From Candidatus Omnitrophota bacterium (GTDB taxonomy: Bacteria > Omnitrophota > Gorgyraeia > 2-02-FULL-51-18): a DNA stretch of 42,237 nucleotides. The first letter of the stretch is position 1, and each line of letters opens with the position of its first letter. The notes under the pieces were generated by a model. The model was not told the origin of the DNA. It made no database searches and worked only from the letters and a program-made list of their open reading frames with translations. The position numbers and the translations under genes were made by a program. Below, in pieces: positions 12,939 to 20,547 of this stretch. The stretch is from assembly GCA_022072175.1 (NCBI GenBank), contig JAJVIE010000015.1:1-42237 (forward strand). The letters run 5' to 3'.

Positions 12939-13651
12939 TTGTAGCTGTTCCTCAACATGAGATACCGGCAATACTCGCACTCCATCCCCGGCTCCGGCGG
13001 CGTCGGAGACTCCGTACACGCGGCGGCGCGTTCGACCAGGTCGAGCGCGGCCTTCACGTCCATCTTGATCGAGACGACCTGCGTCTCGAAGTCGACGAAG
13101 TGACGCTCGCCGGACTCGTGGACGAAAACCTTGTCGACCTTGCGCGGGCTCCAAACGGAGTAGATCGCTTCGTCCGCGACCTTATAGCCGGAGGCGGCCG
13201 CGAGCAGTCCGTAGAGGTTCGTTTGGTCGGTGTAGTATTTCGCGATGTACCCTTCCGGCGCCTCGGAGCCCTTCGTCTTGTAGTCGAAGGGCACGACGAA
13301 CACGACGCCGTTGACCGTCTTGATGAGCAGGTCGTCGAGCGCTCCGATGACCTGGAATCGGCCCTTCGGGTCGTTGTACCGGAGGCCCGTTTTCCAGTCG
13401 CGGTAGGCGTTGAGCTTCCCCTGGTCCGGGAAAAGACGCATCCCGGTCGTGGCCTGGTGAATGAGTTGCGGCGGACGCCGGTCGAACTTCCGCCAGGTGT
13501 CCATGAACTCCTTGATGATGAGGTCCATGCCCCCCGGCAACGACGGGAAAATCCCACGAGGGCGCGGGATGCGGGCCTTGCGGTCGATCCAAAAGCATCG
13601 CGGGCAGTTCTTGAAAACTCCAAGCGCCGTCGCGGAGAACATGACACTCAT
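12881..13651 (-). CDS. Cas4/RecB-like PD-(D/E)XK nuclease
   Basis: A 256-residue nuclease. Key features are CPRC at 16-19, the acidic motif GALDDLL (D106), PFDYKTKG with D123 and K125 as the D-x-K catalytic pair, QTNLYGLLAA (142-151) as the following family motif, and CEYC at 225-228. The cysteine pairs at each end resemble the iron-sulphur staple of Cas4 and AddB nucleases. A role in phage recombination or end processing, next to helicase and RecA-like ATPase, is likely. ATGA overlap with the upstream zinc-ribbon gene fixes the start. Confidence 0.85.
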   Translation of the reverse strand: MSVMFSATALGVFKNCPRCFWIDRKARIPRPRGIFPSLPGGMDLIIKEFMDTWRKFDRRPPQLIHQATTGMRLFPDQGKLNAYRDWKTGLRYNDPKGRFQVIGALDDLLIKTVNGVVFVVPFDYKTKGSEAPEGYIAKYYTDQTNLYGLLAAASGYKVADEAIYSVWSPRKVDKVFVHESGERHFVDFETQVVSIKMDVKAALDLVERAAACTESPTPPEPGMECEYCRYLMLRNSYKWPTGTPAPSPTSAPAKPF

Positions 13652-13857
13652 CGGTAGCTTGCCTTCCTCGGCTCGATGGCCGTTTTCGGTCCCTGGGCTT
13701 CGTGGTAGACGTGGCAGAAGCCGCAGTATTTGAACTTCACGTCGTTCGGGTTGTAGGACGCCCGGCCGCATCGGTGGCAACGGATGTACTCGCCGCCGTC
13801 TGCGTCTTTGTCGACCGTGAAGCCCAGGGACTTCGGGGTGTATTTGCGGGACGTCAT
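13648..13857 (-). CDS. Small zinc-ribbon protein
   Basis: A 69-residue protein with CHRC (27-30) and CGFC (about 45-48), a compact four-cysteine zinc ribbon of rubredoxin-knuckle type, plus a short basic C-terminus. ATGA overlaps on both sides place it in the operon with the Cas4-like nuclease downstream. Probably a nucleic-acid or protein adaptor; no specific function known. Confidence 0.65.
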   Translation of the reverse strand: MTSRKYTPKSLGFTVDKDADGGEYIRCHRCGRASYNPNDVKFKYCGFCHVYHEAQGPKTAIEPRKASYR

Positions 13858-14048
13858 TTCTTTTTCGAGAGCGCTCCCGCGATCTTCTTGATGGTGGACT
13901 TGTTGACGTCCTTCGCGGCGACGGCGTACTTGTCCGTCCCGTACTCGGACGCGATGGGCTCGGCGACGACGATCTTCTCTTTCAGAAGCTCGTCGAGGAC
14001 GCAGGACCCCTTGACCTCGGCATAGCGAACTCCGAACATCTTCGGCAT
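13854..14048 (-). CDS. Small unknown protein
   Basis: A 64-residue protein (MPKMFGVRYAEVKGSCVLDE...) ending in a lysine-rich helix (KKIAGALSKKK). Two ATGs compete: 14054 overlaps the previous stop but directly abuts AGGAGGG, while 14048 has seven bases between AGGAGG and the start codon. I chose 14048 on spacing. Not recognised. Confidence 0.6.
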   Translation of the reverse strand: MPKMFGVRYAEVKGSCVLDELLKEKIVVAEPIASEYGTDKYAVAAKDVNKSTIKKIAGALSKKK

Positions 14049-14050
14049 TG

Positions 14051-14797
14051 TCATCCCTCCTTTTTGTGGGCGGCCGGGTTCTCCGGCGATTTGAAGTTGG
14101 GGTCGGTTTCCTCCGTGCCCCACACGAAAGCGTTGCTGTACTCGTGCCGGCCGACGTGCAGAAGGCGCACGGCGCGGGTCGCGTACACGGAGCCGCCCAG
14201 GGCCCGGACCTGGCGCGAGAAGTACCAGTCCTCGGAATGGACGCGGGCTTGCAGGTCGCCGTTCTTGAGCGTGGCGATCCGGCTCTGAATCTCGAAAAAG
14301 ACCTTGTCGGCCCAGGGTTGCCGGATGTCGATGAGCAGGAGCCCGGAGTTGACCACGAGCTTCGGGTCCGTGAACGTCTCCGGGAGCCGGTGGATCTCCG
14401 TCATCGTGAGACGCTGAACGAGGAATGGGTCGTCCTCCGTGCCCTGGTCGATGCCGGTCGACGTGAGGCCCTTCACGCTTTTCATCGGAGAGACGGCGGC
14501 CAATACGCCGGCTTTCGTCTCCGCCATGATGTCGAGCATCTTTCCGAGCCATCCCATTTCGGGGATGATGTCGGAGTGCAGGAGAACGAAGTGGGTATAC
14601 TCGTGGGGCTTCCGGCGGCCGTTGAGAGCTTCGCAGTAGAGGACGTTGAAATTGTGCGCCAGGAGCGAGTGCCCCCGCGTGCGGTACATCGTGCATCCGT
14701 CCTGCGATGCGTTGATGACGGCCGGCAAAAGGCCGGCGACGATCGTGCCGTCGTAAGTCGGGACCCCCAGGAACACCTTCTCTTTTCGCTTGCTCAC
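14051..14797 (-). CDS. Glycosyltransferase (GT-A-like)
   Basis: A 248-residue protein with the form of family 2-type glycosyltransferases found in phages: an N-terminal nucleotide-binding strand (VFLGVPTYDG), HFVLLHSDIIPEMGWLGKML carrying the acidic metal-binding position after the donor-site strand, and HSEDWYFSRQVRALGG, the acceptor-side motif with the probable catalytic acid. It would transfer a sugar from an activated nucleotide to an unknown target: modified DNA, virion protein or host surface glycan. It lies in the replication block, which leans slightly toward DNA or intracellular targets. Start ATG 14797 overlaps the DUF1064 gene stop. Confidence 0.75.
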   Translation of the reverse strand: MSKRKEKVFLGVPTYDGTIVAGLLPAVINASQDGCTMYRTRGHSLLAHNFNVLYCEALNGRRKPHEYTHFVLLHSDIIPEMGWLGKMLDIMAETKAGVLAAVSPMKSVKGLTSTGIDQGTEDDPFLVQRLTMTEIHRLPETFTDPKLVVNSGLLLIDIRQPWADKVFFEIQSRIATLKNGDLQARVHSEDWYFSRQVRALGGSVYATRAVRLLHVGRHEYSNAFVWGTEETDPNFKSPENPAAHKKEG

Positions 14798-15219
14798 TTT
14801 GATCTCCTATTTTTCCAAAAGCGCGGATGACACTTCTTCGGCTCGCGCTTGACGATGTAGGGCGTCTGCGGGAATAGCGCCTCGACGAGCTTGCGCTTGA
14901 TCTGCCAGTCCCGCGTGTCATAACCCTTTGTTTCATGGAACTCTTGATGCCCGTCCGGGTACGTCACGAGGAAGTCGACGTAGTGAGCGCAGATTTTCTT
15001 GCCGTTGACGACCAGGTCGAGCCGGACTTGAATCTCGTACTCCTTGACCTCTTTGGCGCGGACGAGAAGATTTAACTGGTTGCAGTAGTCGGCTTCGAGG
15101 ATGGAATCGTGTCGGTGGGAGAGCCAACAAGTCGAGGACTTGTTCGAGTATTTCGGGCGCTTGACGTTGTTCTGCCCGTAGTGGTGGTAGGTAATTTCTT
15201 GAGTCTTTTGTGCGCTCAC
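14794..15219 (-). CDS. DUF1064-type PD-(D/E)XK nuclease
   Basis: A 141-residue protein of the DUF1064 family. Seen here: HDSILEADYCNQLNLL with the helical Glu, YEIQVRLDLVVNGKK, VDFLVTYPDG with the catalytic Asp, and FHETKGYDTRDWQIKRK holding the E-x-K pair. Phage members are thought to be structure-specific nucleases or junction resolvases. It shares an ATGA with the glycosyltransferase. The N-terminus before residue 30 is variable and may bind a partner. Confidence 0.8.
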   Translation of the reverse strand: MSAQKTQEITYHHYGQNNVKRPKYSNKSSTCWLSHRHDSILEADYCNQLNLLVRAKEVKEYEIQVRLDLVVNGKKICAHYVDFLVTYPDGHQEFHETKGYDTRDWQIKRKLVEALFPQTPYIVKREPKKCHPRFWKNRRSK

Positions 15220-15242
15220 GTTGTCCTCACGATGTCATCCTA

Positions 15243-15743
15243 TCACAGCGACAGGCCGTCGAACAAGTCTTTTTGAGCGGCGTGCGCCATGTCCCCGTCG
15301 ATCTCGTATTCGAGGGTGTCCCGCGTCTCAAAGTGCGGAAGCTCTTGCGACCGCAGGACGTCTTTTATCGTGACCGTGCCGGCGTCGTGGTTTTTCACTT
15401 CATTCCGAAAAACGAACACGCGGCGCGGGACAGCGACGAGTCCTTTGAGGAACTGGTTGCCGCGCTTCGTGAGAAGCCAGTACCCGATCTCGTGGTCGCC
15501 ATTCGCGTCGCGGACCTTCGCGACGAGCGCGTGGAAGCGGAGTTTTTGGAAATTGCAAAGCTCGTTCGTCACGAGCCCGGCCTCCTTCCAAACGTGGACG
15601 CGGTTCCGGTTGTGTGCCAGGACCGCCCGTTTGAACTTGATGAGCGTTCGGACCAGGCCCGGCGTCACGCGCTCCCATCGGCCCATGAGACGGGCGCCGC
15701 AACACTCGCAGAATTTCACTTCTTCCTTCACGCCGGCGCTCAT
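15243..15743 (-). CDS. Phage zinc-finger/winged-helix protein of unknown role
   Basis: A 166-residue protein. CECCGARLM at the N-terminus forms a zinc knuckle. A winged-helix-like core follows (VRTLIKFKRAVL, then NELCNFQKLRFHALVAKVR and GYWLLTKRGNQFLKG), and VPRRVFVFRNEV near residue 110 is a strand I recognise from a common but uncharacterised phage family located near replication genes. DNA binding is likely. The start overlaps the stop of the 23-residue peptide gene. The 23 bases after its stop hold only the next RBS region. Confidence 0.7.
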   Translation of the reverse strand: MSAGVKEEVKFCECCGARLMGRWERVTPGLVRTLIKFKRAVLAHNRNRVHVWKEAGLVTNELCNFQKLRFHALVAKVRDANGDHEIGYWLLTKRGNQFLKGLVAVPRRVFVFRNEVKNHDAGTVTIKDVLRSQELPHFETRDTLEYEIDGDMAHAAQKDLFDGLSL

Positions 15744-15811
15744 TGAATCCTCCGGGCCAGTTCGAGCGCGTGGTGTCCGATAAAGATGAGGACGAACTTG
15801 ATCGACTTCAT
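15740..15811 (-). CDS. 23-residue hydrophobic peptide
   Basis: A minimal ORF (start 15811): MKSIKFVLIFIGHHALELAR plus three residues. A basic start and a short hydrophobic helix suggest membrane contact. Both ends use four-base ATGA overlaps with the neighbouring genes, as for the 25-residue peptide at 10574, which makes translation plausible. No function known. Confidence 0.5.
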   Translation of the reverse strand: MKSIKFVLIFIGHHALELARRIQ

Positions 15812-16548
15812 GGCTTTTTCCCTCCCTTGTCTGCGGCCAGGTTTTGAGCGACGCCGGCCACGAGAGACTGCACGGACCCGGAGGCCGGGCCGCGTGGGTT
15901 CTCGTGGTAGAACTTTTCCTCGCACGCCTTATAGTGAGCCGCGTACTCCGACTCCTTCCAGTCCTTCGAGCAGATGATACACCGACGCATCGCTTCGCGT
16001 CGCGGCGTCCCGATGGGCTTGTCGATCTTGTTGATCCAGTTAATAAAAAAGCGCCGCGTGAACTGCCGGCCGGGTCGGAGTTCGAGCCATCGTTTCGCCT
16101 TCCCGATCTCCTGGTCGATGTTGACGTGCGCGTAGGTGGGGTCCTTTTTGAGAGTCGCTATCCAAACCTCGTCCGTTACGGGCTTCTTGCTCTCGGTGTT
16201 ACTCTCTTTTTTTTCTTCCGTTACAGCTTCTTCTTCTACGTTACGGTTTCGTAACGGTTCTTCTCCGACCTCTATGAAGTTGTGTAACATTTGTAATGTC
16301 AACGACATAGCTCGGTTCTTGAAGTTGAATCCCTTCCGTTGAAGGTAGCCCTGGTCGAGCGGGACCGGCTTCTTCGTTTGCAGTTCGAGCATGACGAGCG
16401 CGATGAAGCGCCATTTGTCGATCTCGTGAAGCATCTCGAAGTCGGGATCGGCGTTGACCATCTTGAAGTACGCCTTACACCATTGAAGGTTCCGGTCCTT
16501 ATAGCCGGGGTGGTACTTGTCCAGGTTTTTGATGTGCAGGTATTTCAT
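15808..16548 (-). CDS. Replication initiator/helicase-loader-like protein
   Basis: A 246-residue protein. The N-terminal domain (KYLHIKNLDKYHPGYKDR, then WRFIALVMLELQTKKPVPLD and LQRKGF) is the winged-helix module seen at the start of many phage replication-initiation proteins related to DnaD/primosome loaders. A charged linker (about 115-145) leads to a helical domain (WIATLKKDPTYAHVNIDQEI ... RRFFINWINKID). The C-terminus adds a Cys/His finger (CIICSKDW and HYKACEE). It likely binds the origin or recruits host DnaB, since no phage polymerase is seen. ATG 16548 follows a short gap after the ASCH gene. Confidence 0.75.
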   Translation of the reverse strand: MKYLHIKNLDKYHPGYKDRNLQWCKAYFKMVNADPDFEMLHEIDKWRFIALVMLELQTKKPVPLDQGYLQRKGFNFKNRAMSLTLQMLHNFIEVGEEPLRNRNVEEEAVTEEKKESNTESKKPVTDEVWIATLKKDPTYAHVNIDQEIGKAKRWLELRPGRQFTRRFFINWINKIDKPIGTPRREAMRRCIICSKDWKESEYAAHYKACEEKFYHENPRGPASGSVQSLVAGVAQNLAADKGGKKP

Positions 16549-16550
16549 GG

Positions 16551-16976
16551 TTATCCTTTGCAGTAGCGGATCGCCCAAACGACGGGGTTGAAGTGTGACG
16601 CGAACTCGGACTCGCCGTACAGTCTGTCCCAAAAGGCCAGGAACGAGGCCCGGTCGTCCATCCCTTCGAGCTTCACTTGCTCGCCGCTCGCGTCTTGTAG
16701 ACGTTGAAGCGAGACGGCCGTAATCTTGCCCGTGTAAAACGGCGTGTTGTTGCCGTCGAAGTGGAGGACGAGAAGGTCCCCAGGCCGACCGAACGGGCAG
16801 GGGTAGTCGTCGACGTACACCTTCATCTCCGCGTCATCGTGTCCGTAGGTTAGGATGCCGCCGGCGGGGTCGAAGTCGCTCGGTTGCGGCTTGAGCGGCC
16901 GCATCGTGAGCGTCTTGTGACCGTCGCGGACGGGCATCGCAAGGTCCGGGTGAATTGGCGCGTGGTGAATCTTCAT
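16551..16976 (-). CDS. ASCH/PUA-like domain protein
   Basis: A 141-residue protein with the phage ASCH-like layout: IHPDLAMPVRDGHKTLTMRP (nucleic-acid-facing loop like the I-x-G-x-K-T-x-T-x-R-P pattern), CPFGRPGDLLVLH, KITAVSLQRLQDASGEQ, and an NPVVWAIRY closing strand. These proteins resemble PUA domains and are thought to bind RNA or modified nucleotides; some relatives act on nucleosides. The role here is unknown. ATGA overlap with the helicase gene fixes the start. It is shorter than many relatives, lacking some middle loops. Confidence 0.75.
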   Translation of the reverse strand: MKIHHAPIHPDLAMPVRDGHKTLTMRPLKPQPSDFDPAGGILTYGHDDAEMKVYVDDYPCPFGRPGDLLVLHFDGNNTPFYTGKITAVSLQRLQDASGEQVKLEGMDDRASFLAFWDRLYGESEFASHFNPVVWAIRYCKG

Positions 16977-18136
16977 TCGCGGCTCGGCTTGATGATGAGC
17001 AGTTCCTTCTTCGCCCGCGTGACGGCCGTGTAGAGCCACTTCTTGAAGATGGCGTCCTCCATCGAGGCGCCGCGCTGTTCGATGAGGATGACCTTTTCGG
17101 CCTCGGAGCCCTGGGCCTTGTGGACCGTGAGGCAATAGCCCCAGTCAAACAAGTTCCCCATCGAGTAGACGTTCCAGTCCTTCGGCACGTCCTTCTGTCC
17201 GAACTGGAAGCGCGAGACGTGGCCGGCGAACTTGCTGTCGTCGTCCATGTCGACCTCGATCGCGTACAGGTCCTTCCCGGACGGCTCGATCTTCGTGAGG
17301 ATGCCCGTCATGCCGTTGTAGATGCCGGCCTTCTTGTTGTTGCGGAGGCAGATGACCTTCTCGCCCTTGACCGGCTTCTCCGACGTGAGCCCGATGCGCT
17401 CGCGGTAGACCTTGTTGATGTAGGTCCTGGTCGCATTGAACGCGCACAGGTAGAGCGCCTTCGGGTCGAAGGTGTCGGCGATGGCCTGGTAGAGATGCGT
17501 CGTCTCGATCTTGTAGACTCCGGGCCCGTACACCTGCGGCGCGAGCTTCCCGTGCATCCTGGCCTTCGTCGCGACGACGATGATCGGGTTGTCGGCCGCC
17601 TGGCGGTGAATCTGTTCGAGACGGACGTCGGGCTTCCCCATGAGGTTGAAGTCGCCGGTGACAGGCGGAAGCTGTCCGTGATCGCCGACCGCGAGGATAG
17701 GGACACCGAACTTCCAAATGTCTTTGAACAGGTCCTCGTTGACCATCGACGCCTCGTCGATGACGATGAGGTCGTAGTCGATGCTCTCCGTGCGGCCCCA
17801 TCCCTTGAGCTTTCCGCTATCCGACAAAATCGGGTAGTAGATGAGCGAGTGGATCGTGCCGCAGAAGTCGTCCTCTTGGAGATCGAGCTTCCCGCGAAGG
17901 ATGCTCGACGCCTTGCCCGTGAAGGCGCAGTAGGCGACCTTGACCGGGCCGTCCTTCACGCTCGACTCGTGGATCTCTTTGATGATGTGCTTCAAGAGCG
18001 TGGTCTTGCCCGTGCCGGCATAGCCGGCGAGCTTGACCAGGCCCCCGTTGCGTTGCCGGTCCTTTTCGTACCACCAGTCCAGGACGACGTCTCGCGCCTT
18101 CTCCTGGTCCGGTGAGAGAACGATTTCCTGGTTCAT
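16973..18136 (-). CDS. Dda/RecD2-like SF1 DNA helicase
   Basis: A 387-residue superfamily 1B helicase. Motif I GYAGTGKTT (38-46), motif Ia AFTGKAS, motif II VIDEAS (125-130), motif III GDHGQLPPV (151-159), motif IV region LEQIHRQ, motif V LTVHKAQGSE and motif VI YTAVTRAKKEL near the C-terminus are all intact. The size is close to T4 Dda, which starts replication forks and removes proteins from DNA by 5'-3' unwinding. With the initiator-like protein it likely forms the phage part of the replisome. Start ATG 18136 overlaps the preceding gene by four bases. Confidence 0.93.
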   Translation of the reverse strand: MNQEIVLSPDQEKARDVVLDWWYEKDRQRNGGLVKLAGYAGTGKTTLLKHIIKEIHESSVKDGPVKVAYCAFTGKASSILRGKLDLQEDDFCGTIHSLIYYPILSDSGKLKGWGRTESIDYDLIVIDEASMVNEDLFKDIWKFGVPILAVGDHGQLPPVTGDFNLMGKPDVRLEQIHRQAADNPIIVVATKARMHGKLAPQVYGPGVYKIETTHLYQAIADTFDPKALYLCAFNATRTYINKVYRERIGLTSEKPVKGEKVICLRNNKKAGIYNGMTGILTKIEPSGKDLYAIEVDMDDDSKFAGHVSRFQFGQKDVPKDWNVYSMGNLFDWGYCLTVHKAQGSEAEKVILIEQRGASMEDAIFKKWLYTAVTRAKKELLIIKPSRE

Positions 18137-18489
18137 CGGGAACTCCTTGCGATTTGCGATATTGCGGTTTTGGCGATCGTGGCGACGCCTTCCTCTTTGG
18201 AACGCTCCGCGATGTCGCGAAGTGCGGCGAGCGCGATGTTGAGCTTCGGCGCCAGGGAGTCGTACTTTTCTTGGTTCGTCGGCGCGGATGACCGGCCGCC
18301 GGAGCGGTGTTGCGAGGCGTTCGGGCAGGTGTCGAAGTGGCTCACCATGCCCTTGCGCTTGTCGAAGATGTCGCCTTCCTCGAAGGTGTCCGGGACCGTG
18401 TCCGCGTCGACGGGCATCTTCTTCCCGGCGTAGGTCCCCATCCAAACGATGTCGCGGTTACAGCTTTTGCATTGAGTCGTCTCTGCCAT
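18133..18489 (-). CDS. Zinc-ribbon phage protein
   Basis: A 118-residue protein. CKSCNRDIVWMGTYAGKKMP with a later Asp/Cys (HFDTCPN) forms a treble-clef or ribbon-type site seen in small phage proteins near replication genes. The C-terminal 45 residues are helical. ATG 18489 has GGGAGGGAG. A strong terminator ends only 12 bases upstream of the start. Function not known. Confidence 0.7.
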   Translation of the reverse strand: MAETTQCKSCNRDIVWMGTYAGKKMPVDADTVPDTFEEGDIFDKRKGMVSHFDTCPNASQHRSGGRSSAPTNQEKYDSLAPKLNIALAALRDIAERSKEEGVATIAKTAISQIARSSR

Positions 18490-18501
18490 GTCTCCCTCCC
18501 G

Positions 18502-18551
18502 AAAAAAAGACGACGCCGGCCGGAGCCCACACAGGCCCCGACCGGAGTCGT
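18502..18551 (-). terminator. Intrinsic terminator after RecA-like ATPase gene
   Basis: Minus-strand hairpin from 18551 to 18510, with 18 mostly GC pairs, one mismatch and two wobbles, followed by seven T (18508-18502). It begins four bases past the stop of the 18556-19710 gene. Its T tract runs directly into the GGGAGGGAG ribosome site of the next gene, with no room for a promoter between. Confidence 0.85.
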
Positions 18552-18555
18552 TGGT

Positions 18556-19710
18556 TTATTTTTTCTTGCCGGCTTCCTTCTTCGCGGGCGCAGAAGCGGC
18601 AGGGGCCGCCGGCGCCGGCTTCGCGAGAGGCGCGACGGGAGCGCCCAGGCGTTCGGCTTCGAGGATGCAGTCCTTCTCGAAGATGGACGGGGTGTTGCCC
18701 TCTCCCGGCTTCATCAGTTCTTCGAGCTTTTCAAACGGCACGTTGGTCCAGTCGCTCTCGACGGCCGTCCACGACCGCGTGTTGAGGCGCTTGAACACGA
18801 TCTCCTGGCGGATCTCCTTCTCCTTCGCCCCCTGGCCGGGGAAGTAGTGGAGCAGGAGCCCGGTGAGTTCTTCGCACAGGATCGCCCGGCGCTTGACGCG
18901 GCGGTCCCGTTCGGAGTTCCCGAAGCCATCGAACACGCCTTCGGAGTTCCGGCTCGTGTCGATGCCGAGTTGCGTGCCTTCGAGGTTGAGCAGGGCGATG
19001 TGAGGCAGGATGTTCTCGAACGTCGGGTCCTCGAAGTCCTTCGAGTCGATGACGTTGAAGCGATCCTTGACGACGTGACAAACGCGGACGTACTTGCCGT
19101 TGCCCTCGTCGCCGGAGAACTCCTTCTCCATCTCAAGCAGGAGCGAGGGTTCGTAGCCGCCTTCGGACTCCGTCCTCATCTTGGTCCCGACCTTCACGGC
19201 CGTCTTTTTCGTCCGGCCGTCCTTGACTTCCTCCGCCGTCTCGTACACGGCGGCCGCACGGCCGCACATGATAAAGTGGACGTCCGAGTTCACGAAAAGG
19301 TCCGTGAACTCCTGCCACGTCTGTTTGAGCGGCTTCCAGTCCCATATCTCGACGAACTTTTGGTTCGTCTTTTTGAGGTAGCCCTTGATGAAGTCGTCCC
19401 AAAAGTGCGTGATGGAGTCCGTGATGATGATGGACCCTTCACGCTCCGCCGTGCGGACGCCTTCGAGCAAGTCCGTGAAGGACCTGGTCTTGGCGACTTG
19501 GAGCTTGATGCCTTCCTTCTTGAACATCGGCAGGACGAAGTCGGAGCCGGTTTCCGTGTCGAGGAAGTACACCGGCTTCTTCGCCTTGATGTACTTGTGG
19601 AGCCCGATCGCGAGCATGGCGGCGGTGAAGGTCTTGCCCGATCCGGTTCCGCCGTAAATCCCGATCTTGGCTTTGGCTTGCGTGCTGACTGCTTCGTGGA
19701 AAAGCGTCAT
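18556..19710 (-). CDS. RecA-like AAA ATPase (Sak4-like)
   Basis: A 384-residue P-loop ATPase. Walker A is GGTGSGKT (20-27), the DTETGSD segment (51-57) resembles the acidic strand after it, and Walker B-like SIIITDSITH lies at 93-102. The N-terminal 220 residues match phage RecA-fold ATP-binding proteins (AAA_24/Sak4 group) that take part in single-strand annealing recombination. Residues from about 225 add a further domain, and the last 25 are an Ala/Pro/Lys tail. No single-strand binding protein was recognised as its partner. It is the second gene of the promoter at 19952 and ends at a terminator. Confidence 0.8.
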   Translation of the reverse strand: MTLFHEAVSTQAKAKIGIYGGTGSGKTFTAAMLAIGLHKYIKAKKPVYFLDTETGSDFVLPMFKKEGIKLQVAKTRSFTDLLEGVRTAEREGSIIITDSITHFWDDFIKGYLKKTNQKFVEIWDWKPLKQTWQEFTDLFVNSDVHFIMCGRAAAVYETAEEVKDGRTKKTAVKVGTKMRTESEGGYEPSLLLEMEKEFSGDEGNGKYVRVCHVVKDRFNVIDSKDFEDPTFENILPHIALLNLEGTQLGIDTSRNSEGVFDGFGNSERDRRVKRRAILCEELTGLLLHYFPGQGAKEKEIRQEIVFKRLNTRSWTAVESDWTNVPFEKLEELMKPGEGNTPSIFEKDCILEAERLGAPVAPLAKPAPAAPAASAPAKKEAGKKK

Positions 19711-19775
19711 TCTGTTCTCCTTTGGCTCTTAGGCCATGTTGTACGTTTTCGGCTCGACGATGTCGTCGGCCAGTT

Positions 19776-19928
19776 TTACTTCTTGCGTCGTTCCCACTCG
19801 TGCCCGCACTTGCGGCACAAGAACTTCTTGATGCGGATGCGATAGCGAACTTCGCGAGAGCCGCAAGCCGCGTTCGGACAGCTTACGGGTTCGACGTCTT
19901 TCGCCTTCGCGAGCGAGGCCGTTTTCAT
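19776..19928 (-). CDS. Short zinc-ribbon protein, first gene after a promoter
   Basis: A 50-residue protein with CPNAAC and CRKC pairs about 19 residues apart, a zinc ribbon between two basic strands (EVRYRIRIKKFLCRKCGHEW). It has the best expression signals in the window: TTGACA/TATACT promoter and an AAAGGAGG site. A small early DNA- or RNA-polymerase-binding factor is possible but unproven. The 65 bases after its stop hold the AAAGGAG site of the ATPase gene and nothing else I can support. Confidence 0.65.
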   Translation of the reverse strand: MKTASLAKAKDVEPVSCPNAACGSREVRYRIRIKKFLCRKCGHEWERRKK

Positions 19929-19951
19929 GGTGTTCCTCCTTTCGGGTTTGG

Positions 19952-19981
19952 AGTATATTCCCCCCCACCCCATTTTGTCAA
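19952..19981 (-). promoter_or_regulatory. Sigma70-like promoter for DNA-metabolism block
   Basis: Minus strand: -35 TTGACA (19981-19976), 18-base spacer, -10 TATACT (19957-19952), then a 23-base leader with AAAGGAGG before ATG 19928. The spacer contains GGGGTGGGGGGG. This is the best consensus match seen and lies in the short gap between the membrane-protein and zinc-ribbon genes. Confidence 0.8.
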
Positions 19982-19988
19982 ACTCTTT

Positions 19989-20510
19989 TTACAGCGTGAA
20001 CGTTCCTTCGACGTAGTACACGGCGACGAGATGAAGCGCGACGAGCGTGCCGACCATCGCCAGGTATGCTTGAGCGCTCACCCATGCGAGCGGCAGATAC
20101 GCCACTCCAAGAAGAAGCGCGAGCGTGCCCCGCGTGAGCAGGTTCGCCGTGAGCCCATTCTCGCCGGCGAGCTTGTAGAAGAAGCGGCCGAGGAAGGAGC
20201 CGGCGTCCGGCGGTTGCGTCGACGGGATGCCGTAGCCGATCGTGAGAACTCCGAGCGCGGCGCCGGTTGACGCGAGCGCGTGCAAGAGTTCCACCGGCAC
20301 GCGGGCCAGGGCGATCGCGGCCAGGGCCACGAGCGGGACGCCGACACGACGCCACGCCTTCCCTGCGTTGGAGCCGCCGAGGGCCCACAGGAACGCGCAC
20401 GCGAGCGCGGCGATAACGGCCAGGATGGGTCCGACGAAGAAAAAGAGCGAAGCGCCGAACGCGGCGCCGAGAGCCATTTCCTCGTAGTTGAGTTTGAGCG
20501 GGTTGTTCAT
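19989..20510 (-). CDS. Multi-span membrane protein
   Basis: A 173-residue hydrophobic protein with about four membrane spans: residues 12-43, 57-78, a weaker one near 82-95, and a long pair in 127-165. Short charged loops contain KAWRR and ENGLTANLLTR. Not recognised. It follows the lipoprotein gene and precedes the early promoter, so it ends the late tail transcript. A role in membrane penetration, exclusion or lysis is possible, but nothing specific shows this. RBS AAGGAGG precedes ATG 20510. Confidence 0.65.
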   Translation of the reverse strand: MNNPLKLNYEEMALGAAFGASLFFFVGPILAVIAALACAFLWALGGSNAGKAWRRVGVPLVALAAIALARVPVELLHALASTGAALGVLTIGYGIPSTQPPDAGSFLGRFFYKLAGENGLTANLLTRGTLALLLGVAYLPLAWVSAQAYLAMVGTLVALHLVAVYYVEGTFTL

Positions 20511-20529
20511 GGTGTCCTCCTTGTAAATA

Positions 20530-20547
20530 CTAATTTGTCCAAATTAG
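20530..20547. repeat. AT-rich perfect inverted repeat
   Basis: Eight-base arms (CTAATTTG/CAAATTAG) around a two-base centre in an otherwise GC-rich genome. It covers the stop codon of the lipoprotein gene and ends 20 bases before the membrane-protein start. No T tract follows, so an operator or processing site fits better than a terminator. Confidence 0.4.

Noticed and set aside
13854-14936. 360-codon extended frame reading upstream of the 64-residue gene
   Set aside because: Its first 290 codons are an Arg/Pro-rich shadow of the glycosyltransferase gene; only the last 64 codons have an RBS and their own space.
18307-19845. 512-codon plus-strand ORF opposite the RecA-like ATPase
   Set aside because: Shadow frame of a gene with clear Walker motifs; it crosses a terminator and two gene borders.
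19729-19968. Alternative frame over the 50-residue zinc-ribbon gene
   Set aside because: It destroys the two Cys pairs and ignores the strong RBS of the chosen frame.
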